Positions 26,827-35,006 of a stretch of DNA of 64,000 bases are shown in pieces; the stretch's first letter is position 1, and each line of letters begins with the position of its first letter. The stretch spans positions 62,001 to 126,000 of the forward strand of contig NZ_FNES01000007.1 in assembly GCF_900100195.1 (NCBI RefSeq), read 5' to 3'. The DNA comes from Billgrantia gudaonensis (lineage in GTDB: Bacteria > Pseudomonadota > Gammaproteobacteria > Pseudomonadales > Halomonadaceae). The notes beneath the pieces were generated by a model. That model saw nothing but the letters and a program-made list of their open reading frames with translations. It did not search any database and was not told where the DNA came from. The translations under genes were made by a program, and so were the position numbers.

Positions 26827-27504
26827 TCAGCGCCGGCGGCGACGCTCGGCCCAGCGCTTGAGTCCGGCCAGCAGCATCACGCCCGTCAGTAGCCCACCCA
26901 GGGCCCATGCCAGGTCGCCACGGCTGTCGGCGGTGGCCAGCTCACCGAGCTGGCTGCCCAGCAGGGTGACGCCGGCCAGACCGGGAACGATGCCTAGGGT
27001 CGAGCCGATCAGGTAGTCGCGAAAGCGCAGCCGAAAGGCGCCGGCCATCAGATTGGTGAGCGTGAAAGGGGCCAGCGGCAGCAGGTTCACCAGCGTCATG
27101 GTGCGGATGCCGCGGCCGGCCAGGTAGCGCGACAGGCCGCGCAGGCGCTGGCCGCCGTGGCGCAGCAGGGTCTCGCGGCCGAGGCGTCTCCCTACCCACC
27201 AGGTGAGCGCCGAGGCGGCGAGCGTGCCGGCCAGTGCATAGGCGAAGCCCCACCAGGGACCGAACAGTAGCCCCGTCAGTGCCACCAGCAGGCTCAGCGG
27301 GAACATCACCAGCGAGGCGCCGGCGTAGATGGCCATGATCACCAGTACCGCCCAGTTGGCGTCGCGCCAGGCGACGGAACCCTTTGCCAGCGTTTGCAGC
27401 GCCTCGACGGTGAGCACGTCTTCCAGCGCCAGCCATTGCCAGCCGAGTCCCAGCGCCACCAGCATGGCGAGGGCGACCAGCAGGAAAATGACCGAACGGG
27501 GCAT
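26827..27504 (-). CDS. TVP38/TMEM64 family (DedA-superfamily) membrane protein
   Basis: A 225-residue inner-membrane protein. 'PFTLTNLMAGAFRLRFRDYLIGSTLGIVPG' region shows the VTT-domain pattern (helical hairpin with Pro and Gly, 'LLPLAPF' at the re-entrant loop). Members are implicated in lipid scrambling and membrane homeostasis. It converges with the glycosyltransferase gene with only a 4-bp gap, so any functional link to glycolipid synthesis is only suggestive. Confidence 0.88.
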   Translation of the reverse strand: MPRSVIFLLVALAMLVALGLGWQWLALEDVLTVEALQTLAKGSVAWRDANWAVLVIMAIYAGASLVMFPLSLLVALTGLLFGPWWGFAYALAGTLAASALTWWVGRRLGRETLLRHGGQRLRGLSRYLAGRGIRTMTLVNLLPLAPFTLTNLMAGAFRLRFRDYLIGSTLGIVPGLAGVTLLGSQLGELATADSRGDLAWALGGLLTGVMLLAGLKRWAERRRRR

Positions 27505-27584
27505 GGGCGGACGCCTGGGCTGCCTAGGGGGCTACAGGATACGGTGGCAGAGCCCGCCTTCCAATGGCGTCCGCGGTTGGGGCG

Positions 27585-28514
27585 TCAAAGCGAAAGCGAT
27601 TCGCGCACCGTCGACCAGGCGGGTTCGCCATCGCGGTCGGTGACGTCGGCGAGCATCGCTTCCACGCGCTCGGCGTTGTCGCGGATCCACTGGCTGGCCA
27701 CGTCATCGACGTCACGTTCTTCCTGGCCGTATTCGCGGATCATCCAGCTCTGCTCCTCGGCGCTGAAGGCGAATTGGGAGAAGAACTCGGCCAGGTTGGG
27801 ATGGGACTCGGCGTAGTCGCCGCGCATCAGCGTCAGCACGTCGCTCTCGCCGTTGTTCTCGCCGAACAGGTCTTCGGGGTCGTCGAGGTAGCGCATCGGC
27901 AGCTCCAGGTTCATCCAGTGCGGCGTCCAGCCGACCCAGACGATGGCTTCCTCGCGCTCGATGGCGTCGCGGGCGGCGCCGAGCATGCCTACGGTGCTGG
28001 TGTCCACCAGCTGCCAGTCGCCGAGGCCCCAGGCATCGTCGTCGATGGCCGCGTTGAGGATTTCGCTGGCGGCGGAGCCGGCGCCGAAGCCGTGGATCTC
28101 GCCGTCGAACCGGTCGCGGTTCTCGTCGAGATCGGCGAAGCTCCGGATGCCGTCTTCGTACAGGTATTCCGGCACGGCCAGGGTCATCTGGGCACCGTCG
28201 ACGTTGTTGGCCAGGCTCTCGATGGTGCCCGCGGCCTCGAGCGGCTCGAACATCTCGCGCTGGGCCGGCATCCAGCCACCCAGGAAGACGTCGATGTCAC
28301 CGCTCTCCAGGCCCTGGTAGATCACCTGCAGGCCGACGTCGTGGCGGCGGGTGTCGTAGCCCAGCGGTTCCAGCAGCTGCTGGGCGATCTCGGTCTTGAC
28401 GGTGATGCCCGGCCAGGCCGGTACGCCGAAGTCCAGGGTGGCGTCGTCGGCGGCGGCGTGGGTAGCCAGGCCACCGGCCAGGGCAGCGAGAGAAAGGGTC
28501 AGGGGCAGTTTCAT
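27585..28514 (-). CDS. Quaternary-amine ABC substrate-binding protein (ProX/CaiX/ChoX-like)
   Basis: A 309-residue periplasmic protein with signal peptide (about 1-22). 'DFGVPAWPGITVKTEI' and 'GDIDVFLGGWMPAQ' are the OpuAC-type binding cleft that cages trimethylammonium groups with aromatic residues. No ATPase or permease genes are adjacent, so it is an orphan receptor that may serve a shared core transporter elsewhere, as CbcX/BetX/CaiX do in pseudomonads. The upstream gamma-butyrobetaine hydroxylase gene (83 bp away, same strand) favours carnitine or gamma-butyrobetaine as ligand. Confidence 0.88.
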   Translation of the reverse strand: MKLPLTLSLAALAGGLATHAAADDATLDFGVPAWPGITVKTEIAQQLLEPLGYDTRRHDVGLQVIYQGLESGDIDVFLGGWMPAQREMFEPLEAAGTIESLANNVDGAQMTLAVPEYLYEDGIRSFADLDENRDRFDGEIHGFGAGSAASEILNAAIDDDAWGLGDWQLVDTSTVGMLGAARDAIEREEAIVWVGWTPHWMNLELPMRYLDDPEDLFGENNGESDVLTLMRGDYAESHPNLAEFFSQFAFSAEEQSWMIREYGQEERDVDDVASQWIRDNAERVEAMLADVTDRDGEPAWSTVRESLSL

Positions 28515-28597
28515 ACTAGTCTCCTCGTCTTGGTAATCACCGGCGCCTTGTGGTTGGTTTGAGTGGCGGCGGGGTCAGTGGAAGCTTGCGTGCGGAG

Positions 28598-29773
28598 TCA
28601 GGGATGGCGAGCCAGTACCCGCAGGCGCGACTCGAGCATGTCGCGGTCCAGGTAGGTGCCCTGCAGGTGGCGCCGCCCGGTGTTGGGGTCGAAGGCCCCG
28701 CGGCCGTGCAGCACGCGGCGGTTGTCGAACGCGATCATGTCGCCGGGACGCAGGGTCAGGTCCAACTGATGGCGCGGCTCGTGCAGCAGCGTCCAGAAGC
28801 GGTGGTAGGCGCGGTACCAGGGCTCGATGACCTCGGCGGGCAGGCGCAGGGTGTCGCGAATCCAGTTGTTGAAGCGCACGTCGACGACCCGGCCCTCGGC
28901 ATTGCAGGTCAGGATCGGTGCGCACACGGCGATGTCCTGGTCTTCGTCCTGAAAGCGAAAGTCGATGGGCATCTCGCTGAGCAGGCGGAAGGCCTCCGGG
29001 TCTTCCTGCCGGAGCGTCTCGGCGACCTGGTAGCCATCGGCGAACAGCGATTCGCCGCCTTCGGCGTCGTTCTCCAGGCAATACAGCAACTGGATGTCCG
29101 GCGGGTGCTGCCAGTTGGGCAGGTCGGTGTGCAGGGCCAGGGCGATGGCGGTGTAGGCGGCATTGTTGGGGTTGGGCTTGGACTGGACGTCGAAGCGAGC
29201 CCCGAAGTTGGTGGCGCGAAGCGGGCCGATGCGCGTGGCCAGCCGGCTCACCTCTTCGTCGGCGAGCGGGCCGTTCTCGAGCAGCACCAAGCCGTCGCGC
29301 AGCAGCGCTTCGAGCCAGGCGCGTTCACCGTCCACGCCGCCGGTGAAGGCGGCGTGGGCGACCCGCGCCAGGCGGTAATCGTCGCTCCACGGTCGCGGGG
29401 CGGGCAATGGCGAGATGGCCGTGCTGCCGGGGCGACGCTGGTGCAGCCATCTGCCGTCGAAGCGGCTCTCGTGGCCGTCGGGCCAGGTCAGCAGCAGGTG
29501 GCCGCCTTCCAGGCGGGTCTCGCTGGCCGGGTCGATATCGGCCCGCGGCAATGCCAGGCGCTCGCGGGTCTGCGGATGCCGGCATTCGGTGCAGGCACAG
29601 TGGTCGCGCAGCCACAGCCAGGGCAACCGGGCCTGGGCATCGTCTTCCCAGGTCAGGCGGAGCCCATCGGCGCTGGACCGGGCGTCGCGAAGCCGGGGAG
29701 CATCGGCATAGGGCGCGAGCTCGTGCATGGCCGGCGAGTCGACAGGCGCATCAGGGGAAGGGGCAGTGTGCAT
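28598..29773 (-). CDS. Gamma-butyrobetaine hydroxylase (2-oxoglutarate-dependent dioxygenase)
   Basis: A 391-residue enzyme that would hydroxylate gamma-butyrobetaine to L-carnitine. The N-terminal zinc-binding domain has Cys59, Cys61, Cys64 ('CACTECRH') and a later His, as in human BBOX1. The TauD-like fold carries the iron triad His215, Asp217 ('HTDLPN') and His356 ('VLHGRGAF'). ATG 29773 follows GGAGGC. Its partner downstream is the quaternary-amine receptor; the divergent LysR gene is the likely regulator. Confidence 0.9.
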   Translation of the reverse strand: MHTAPSPDAPVDSPAMHELAPYADAPRLRDARSSADGLRLTWEDDAQARLPWLWLRDHCACTECRHPQTRERLALPRADIDPASETRLEGGHLLLTWPDGHESRFDGRWLHQRRPGSTAISPLPAPRPWSDDYRLARVAHAAFTGGVDGERAWLEALLRDGLVLLENGPLADEEVSRLATRIGPLRATNFGARFDVQSKPNPNNAAYTAIALALHTDLPNWQHPPDIQLLYCLENDAEGGESLFADGYQVAETLRQEDPEAFRLLSEMPIDFRFQDEDQDIAVCAPILTCNAEGRVVDVRFNNWIRDTLRLPAEVIEPWYRAYHRFWTLLHEPRHQLDLTLRPGDMIAFDNRRVLHGRGAFDPNTGRRHLQGTYLDRDMLESRLRVLARHP

Positions 29774-29899
29774 CCGAGCCTCCACGGTTGCTGACGGGTT
29801 GATGACGATCAAGGCTCAATAGGGTGGGATGTGGTAACGACGCTGACAAACGATTAATCTGGCCCCTATGGCCAAACTCAGCTTATAGCTTACTTTCTC

Positions 29900-30793
29900 A
29901 TGGATGCCTTGCCTCCCCTGATCTGGCTGCAGGCCTTCGAGGCGGCAGCGCGCACTCTCAGCTTCACCGCTGCCGGCCGTGAGCTGGGCGTGACCCAGGC
30001 GGCGATCAGCCAGCGCATCCGGCTGCTCGAGGATCGCCTGGGGCAGAAGCTCTTCGTGCGTCACCCGCGCAGCTTGACGCTGACCCCGGCGGGACAGGCC
30101 TGGCTGCCCAGCATCCACGACGCCTTCGCGCGGCTCGCCGAGGGCACTCAGGAAGTGTTCGGCGGTACGCCGTCGCGGGCGGTGACCCTGCGCACCACGC
30201 CGGTCATCCAGCAGAGCTGGTTGGCGCCGCGCCTGCTGGATTTCCACCGCGCCCACCCGGAAGTGGCCGTGCGCCTGGTCAGCGCCATCTGGCCCGACGA
30301 CTTCGGTCCCCAGGGCGCCGACCTGGAGATTCGCTACGGGCTGGGCGACTGGGCGGACATGCAGGCGGTGTCGCTGGGAGACGAGAGTCTGTTGCCGGCC
30401 TGTGCGCCGTCCTTGGCGACGATGCTGCATGAGCCGGCCGACCTTGCCGGCCGTACCCTGCTGCACGCGGTGGGCTTCGCCGTGGGCTGGACGACCTGGC
30501 TGGAACGGGCCGGGGTGGCCGGGCTCGAGCAGGCGTGCCCGGCTCTGACCTGCGACAACCAGGTGATGACCCTGACGCTGGCTAGCCGGGGTGGCGGCGT
30601 GGCGCTGACCCATCGACGCCTGCTCGAGGGCCGTGACGACCTAGTGGCGCCCTTTTCCCTGGCCGTGCCCAGCGAAGAGGCCTTCTGGCTGGTGCGGCCG
30701 GCGCGGCACAGCGACCATCCCGATGTGCTGCTATTGTGGGAATGGTTGCAGCCGACGGGGCCATGGCCGTCGTCAGGGGGAGAACGAGCATGA
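29900..30793 (+). CDS. LysR family regulator (GcvA-like)
   Basis: A 297-residue LysR protein; 'PPLIWLQAFEAAARTLSFT' and 'LGVTQAAISQRIRLLEDRLG' form the DNA-binding domain, close to the GcvA group. It is divergent from the gamma-butyrobetaine hydroxylase gene over 126 bp that includes an AT-rich stretch (29856-29900), a likely site of control of both genes. It overlaps the next small gene by 4 bp. Confidence 0.9.
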   Translation: MDALPPLIWLQAFEAAARTLSFTAAGRELGVTQAAISQRIRLLEDRLGQKLFVRHPRSLTLTPAGQAWLPSIHDAFARLAEGTQEVFGGTPSRAVTLRTTPVIQQSWLAPRLLDFHRAHPEVAVRLVSAIWPDDFGPQGADLEIRYGLGDWADMQAVSLGDESLLPACAPSLATMLHEPADLAGRTLLHAVGFAVGWTTWLERAGVAGLEQACPALTCDNQVMTLTLASRGGGVALTHRRLLEGRDDLVAPFSLAVPSEEAFWLVRPARHSDHPDVLLLWEWLQPTGPWPSSGGERA

Positions 30794-31155
30794 GTCGATA
30801 TCGCAGCGTTGCGCTGACGGTTGCCGTCGTGTGGTCGGTCATGGCCGGGGTCGCGCTGGCCGATGCTCGCAAGGGGCGCGAAGGACCTAGCGTCGAGCCC
30901 GCACGCAGCTGGCAGGAGCGCGCTCCGTGGCGAGACCGGAAGTTCGAACGCTACGGGCGAGACGTGGAAATCGGGGTGCTCGTCGATGGCGAATGGCTGG
31001 AGCGGTGGCGTGGCCTGGCGTTCCCAGCAGATCGAGGAGGTCCCGACGTGTGTCGCCAGCGTGGCCAGATCACCTGGTCGACCCGTCGGCTGGCGTGTCC
31101 GGATCGCCTGCCGCAGCAGGGCGTGCGGCGCTGGTCGACCCGGCCTGACGATTGA
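30790..31155 (+). CDS. Small exported protein of unknown function
   Basis: A 121-residue protein I do not recognise. Residues 1-24 look like a signal peptide ('ALTVAVVWSVMAGVALA' then DARKG). The mature part is basic and Trp-rich, with two Cys ('VCRQ', 'LACP') that could form a disulfide. The ATG at 30790 overlaps the LysR stop (ATGA), so it is translationally coupled to the regulator. Codon use matches neighbours. Confidence 0.65.
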   Translation: MSRYRSVALTVAVVWSVMAGVALADARKGREGPSVEPARSWQERAPWRDRKFERYGRDVEIGVLVDGEWLERWRGLAFPADRGGPDVCRQRGQITWSTRRLACPDRLPQQGVRRWSTRPDD

Positions 31156-31236
31156 GCCGATGTGGCGACTTCGACTGGCGGTCGGAGCCGTGCGGTTGCA
31201 ACGCCTTCCCTTGAATGGACCGACAAGGAGGTCGCC

Positions 31237-32400
31237 TTGAGTTTTCGTTTCCCACGTCGAATCACACTGGCTCCGGGCATGCGGCTGAATCGGGGCAAGC
31301 GCAGCCTGGAGCTCTCGGTGGGTTCGGATGGTGCCAGCCCCAGCACGGAGGCGAGCGGCGGGCGCGAGGGTCGGCCTCGCGGCGGCAACGGGCGTACCAG
31401 CTTGGCCGCTGCCCTGGAGACCTGTTTGTCACACGGTGAGACGCTTTTCGTGCGGCTCGAGATCGGTGATCAGGGCACCATCCGTTACTTCTATGGCGAC
31501 GGCACGCCCATGACGGAGAGCGAATCGCGCGTGCTTCGTCGCCATGCACGGACAGCGCTGCGCGAACGACTGGAGCGTTACTGCCGCCGTCTGAACGAGG
31601 ATCTCGAGCACCTGGGCCGGCTGCACGAGGAAACGCCGCACCCGCAGACCAACGGCTACACGCCGCGGCATTTCGACGAGGCGCCGCCTGCGTCGCCGAC
31701 GTTTCGAGCCGCGGCCTGGTGGCACGCGCTGTGGCCGCCAGCCAAGCGGCGCCGCGAGGCGGAGAATCGTCGTCGGCAGGCGGCATTCGATGAGGCCTAC
31801 CGCGACTGGGAATGGCGCAAGGCCGAATACGACGCCGCCGAATTCGCACGCCAACGCCGAGAGAGCGAGGCGGTGTGGCATGACCGGGATGCGATGGAGC
31901 AGACCCTGCGCGAGCGGCTGGAGGAGATCGACTGGCCGCGCGAGACCGTCATCGATTTCGACCTGGGACAGGACGATCGCACCATTGCGGTGGACGTCGA
32001 GTTACCCGCGGAAGACGAAATGCCGGACCGTCTCTGGACCATGCCTGCCAAGCAAGTGAAGCTCACCCCCAAACGGCTCAGCGCCACTCGGCAGCGCAGG
32101 CTCTATCGCGACCACGTGCACGGCATCGCTTGTCGCGTGCTGGGCGCGGTCTTCGCTCGTCTTCCCGCCATCGAGGAGGCCCGCGTCTCCGGTTATCGCC
32201 TGGTGACCGACCCGGCCTCTGGCCGTGAGCGGGACCAGTACCTCTACAGCGTGAAGGTCACCCGAAAGCAGTGGGAAAAGACCGACTTCGACGGGCTGGA
32301 GGAGACCGATCCGGTCGTTGTCGTGGAGGCTTTCACGCTACGTCGAGACATGACCAAGACGGGCATCTTCCGCGATATCGAGCCGTTCAAGCTGGTTTAG
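31237..32400 (+). CDS. DUF4236 domain-containing protein with coiled-coil centre
   Basis: A 387-residue cytosolic protein. Residues 1-35 ('SFRFPRRITLAPGMRLNRGK', 'SLELSVGSDGAS') fit DUF4236, a short beta domain of unknown role. A charged helical region (about 165-232, rich in Arg/Glu/Ala) probably forms a coiled coil, and a mixed alpha/beta domain follows (235-387). The start is TTG 31237, chosen because AAGGAGGT lies 5 nt upstream and the DUF4236 domain begins there; an earlier GTG at 31162 adds 25 unrelated residues. Function unknown. The 3' end overlaps the convergent gene by 14 bp. Confidence 0.75.
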   Translation: MSFRFPRRITLAPGMRLNRGKRSLELSVGSDGASPSTEASGGREGRPRGGNGRTSLAAALETCLSHGETLFVRLEIGDQGTIRYFYGDGTPMTESESRVLRRHARTALRERLERYCRRLNEDLEHLGRLHEETPHPQTNGYTPRHFDEAPPASPTFRAAAWWHALWPPAKRRREAENRRRQAAFDEAYRDWEWRKAEYDAAEFARQRRESEAVWHDRDAMEQTLRERLEEIDWPRETVIDFDLGQDDRTIAVDVELPAEDEMPDRLWTMPAKQVKLTPKRLSATRQRRLYRDHVHGIACRVLGAVFARLPAIEEARVSGYRLVTDPASGRERDQYLYSVKVTRKQWEKTDFDGLEETDPVVVVEAFTLRRDMTKTGIFRDIEPFKLV

Positions 32401-33202
32401 GGCTTGCGTATCGTAGCCGTGCCAGCGGCTCCTGGCGAAAGTAGCGTGCGAGCAGGGCGTAGAGCTCGGGGTAGGCGGCGTGGAGCACGTCCGGGGCGGT
32501 GAAGAAGTGCTCGCAGCACACCGCGAAGCACTCGCCGGGGTGGCTGGCGGCGTAGTCGTCGATGGGCGTGTCATCGCCGCGTTCGAGGTGCGCCTGCAGG
32601 TCGTCCCACACCGCGGTGAACACGCGATGCCACACCCGGGGATCGATGTCGCCCGGTAGCGGCGGGAAGCCGTCGACGTCGAGCGAGTTGCCCATGTCGA
32701 GCTTGTGGGCGAGCTCGTGGATCACCACGTTGAACCCGGTGAAGTCGCCGCTTTCCATGAGGTCGGTGAAGGAGAGCACCACCGGCCCCTGGTGGGAGGT
32801 CTCGCCGGCTCGCTCGTCCTCGTAGGCGTGCATCACTCCGAACTCGTCCATCTCTTCCACCTGGCGACGGAAGGCGTCGGGCAGGATCTGGATCTCGTGC
32901 ACCCCGGCAAGTGCATCGTCGTGGTCGACCTCCGACCAGCCCAGGGTTAGCAGGCAGGCCTGGGCGGCCAGCGCCAGCTGCGCTGGCCGGTCGAAGGGCG
33001 TGCGCTCGGCCAGATCCGGGTGCAGGCTGATGCGTTTGGCGTGCAGGAATCGCCAGGCCCGCCAGCCCAGCCGTTCGGCCTCGCCGTCGGTGAGCGCCGC
33101 CAGTAGCGGCAGGCGCGTGCGCGCCTCGGCCCAATCGGTCTCGGGCAGAGGGTGGCGGGTGGCGAAGCGTGCTTCGCGCCACCGTTTCAGGCGGCCAAGC
33201 AC
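32387..33202 (-). CDS. mtfA: Zinc-dependent peptidase, MtfA family
   Basis: A 271-residue cytosolic metallopeptidase-like protein. 'IHELAHKLDM' supplies His162-Glu163-x-x-His166 for zinc, and 'VWDDLQAHLERGDDTPIDDYA' with 'FAVCCEHFF' (Glu ligand) follows as in MtfA, the E. coli Mlc anti-repressor and aminopeptidase. GTG start at 33202 with GGAGGAG upstream. It follows the GNAT-nitrilase gene by 3 bp, so they are probably one operon. No mlc homolog is in view. Confidence 0.88.
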   Translation of the reverse strand: MLGRLKRWREARFATRHPLPETDWAEARTRLPLLAALTDGEAERLGWRAWRFLHAKRISLHPDLAERTPFDRPAQLALAAQACLLTLGWSEVDHDDALAGVHEIQILPDAFRRQVEEMDEFGVMHAYEDERAGETSHQGPVVLSFTDLMESGDFTGFNVVIHELAHKLDMGNSLDVDGFPPLPGDIDPRVWHRVFTAVWDDLQAHLERGDDTPIDDYAASHPGECFAVCCEHFFTAPDVLHAAYPELYALLARYFRQEPLARLRYASPKPA

Positions 33203-33205
33203 GGC

Positions 33206-34777
33206 TCAGTTCTCCTCCAGGTCGGCCCCCGACTTCCACGACCAGTCGCGCCAGCGCAGGTCGAAGAGATCCTTGCGGCGATCCTTCAGGTTGGTCACCG
33301 AGCCCTCGGCGCGCACCACGGTGAGCCGCGTGAGGTCGAGGTCCGAGAACATCACCATCTCGGTGTTGGGCGTGGTCTCGGAGAGCACGGCGTCGTGGGG
33401 GAAGGCGAAGTCCGAGGGCGAGAACACCGACGACTGGGCGTACTGGATGTCGAGGTTCTCGATGGAGGGCACGTTGCCCACGCTGCCGCACAGCACCACG
33501 TAGCACTCGTTCTCGATGGCGCGCGCCTGCGAGCAGTGGCGCACTCGCAGGTAGCCGTTCTTGGTGTCGGTCCAGAAGGGTACGAAGAGAATGTCCAGGT
33601 CTTGGTCTGCGAGCAGGCGCGACAGCTCCGGGAACTCCACGTCGTAGCAGATCTGGATGCCCACCCGTCCGGCGTCGGTATCGAAGACGCGCAGCTCGTC
33701 GCCGCCGTCGATCACCCAGTCGCGGCGCTCCTGGGGCGTGATGTGCAGCTTGTCCTGGTGCTCGATGGTGCCGTCGCGGTGGCACAGGTAGCTGACGTTG
33801 TAGAGGCGGTCGTCGTCGCGTAGCTCGATCATCGAGCCGGCGACGATGTTGATGTTGTAAGCCACCGCCATGCGCGACAGTTCGGTGACGAACTGCTCGG
33901 TGAAGCCGGCCAGGAAGCGGATCGCCGCCTGCTGGTCCTGCTGGGCGGCGCGATCCTGAAGACCCATCAGCGGGGCGTTGAACAGCTCCGGGAAGACGGC
34001 GAAGTCGCTCTGGTAGTCGGAGAGTGCGTCGACGAAGTACTCCACCTGCTGCAGCACCGCTTCCACGGACTCGAACTCGCGCATCTGCCACTGCACGGCG
34101 CCTACCCGCACCTGGGTGGGACGGTTCTCGAGTACCCGCTCGGCGGGCTCGAAGAGGATGTTGTTCCACTCCAGCAGGGTCGCGTAGCCCTGTGACTTCT
34201 CGTCCTCGGGCAGGTACTTGCGCAGCAGGCGCTTGACCTGGAAGTCGTTGGCGAGCTGGAAGGAGAGAATGGGATCGTGGATTTCCTTGCGTGCCACCTT
34301 CTCGATGTACTCGCTGGGCGAGAGTTCGTGGGCGTGCTCGTGGTACTGGGGGATGCGTCCGCCGGCGAGGATGGCGCGCAGGTTCATCGAGCGGCACAGC
34401 TCCTTGCGCGCCTCGTAGAGGCGCCGGCCCAGGCGATAGCCGCGATAGTCGGGGTGGATCAGCACGTCCAGCCCGTAGAGCGCGTCGCCCTCCGACTCGT
34501 TGAGGATGATCTCGCGATTGCCGATCAGGTCGTCGTAGCGATGGGGGTTGGAGAACTCGTCGTAGTCGACCTTGACGGTCAGCGCCACGCCGACCAGCCG
34601 GCCGTCGTCCTCGATGGCGATCTGGCCGTCGGGGAATTCCTGGATCAGCCGGTCGATGGTATGCCGGGGCCAGGCGCCGCCGATGTCGTCATAGACGGCG
34701 TCCATCAGCGTCTTGAGCTGGGGGTAGTCCTCCTGCGTCAGGTTGCGCAGGTTCAGGTGCAGGTCGTCAAGGGACAT
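33206..34777 (-). CDS. Fusion of GNAT acetyltransferase and carbon-nitrogen hydrolase (nitrilase) domains
   Basis: A 523-residue two-domain protein. Residues about 8-195 form a GNAT domain ('LDVLIHPDYRGYRLGRRLYE' is the acetyl-CoA loop). Residues about 222-500 form a nitrilase-superfamily amidase with the Glu264 ('FPELFN'), Lys343 ('DKLHIT') and Cys377 ('CYDVEFPE') triad complete. This fusion is known in many bacteria but lacks an assigned reaction. ATG 34777 is used; an upstream in-frame start at 34813 adds a poor tail. Leads an operon with mtfA. Confidence 0.9.
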   Translation of the reverse strand: MSLDDLHLNLRNLTQEDYPQLKTLMDAVYDDIGGAWPRHTIDRLIQEFPDGQIAIEDDGRLVGVALTVKVDYDEFSNPHRYDDLIGNREIILNESEGDALYGLDVLIHPDYRGYRLGRRLYEARKELCRSMNLRAILAGGRIPQYHEHAHELSPSEYIEKVARKEIHDPILSFQLANDFQVKRLLRKYLPEDEKSQGYATLLEWNNILFEPAERVLENRPTQVRVGAVQWQMREFESVEAVLQQVEYFVDALSDYQSDFAVFPELFNAPLMGLQDRAAQQDQQAAIRFLAGFTEQFVTELSRMAVAYNINIVAGSMIELRDDDRLYNVSYLCHRDGTIEHQDKLHITPQERRDWVIDGGDELRVFDTDAGRVGIQICYDVEFPELSRLLADQDLDILFVPFWTDTKNGYLRVRHCSQARAIENECYVVLCGSVGNVPSIENLDIQYAQSSVFSPSDFAFPHDAVLSETTPNTEMVMFSDLDLTRLTVVRAEGSVTNLKDRRKDLFDLRWRDWSWKSGADLEEN

Positions 34778-35006
34778 GGAGCGTCTTCTTCCTGAGCCTA
34801 GGGGGTGAGGCATTCTAGCACGCTCGCCCGGCCGCCCTGCGAGATGTCACCGATGCGTCATCGGTCGGTCATCGCGGGGTCATGAGGCGTGCGCATCCTG
34901 CATGGAGGACAAACCGGCACGAGCGGCTACGCTTGAGGGGAGCACAGTGGCCCAGCAGGTGATTCGCCTGCCTGTCAGGGCATGGCACAGCGATACCGGG
35001 CAAGGC

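Noticed and set aside
32571..34397. A 608-codon frame through the GNAT-nitrilase and mtfA genes
   Set aside because: Composition is Arg/Pro/Ala-rich with no recognisable domain, and two well supported genes occupy other frames.
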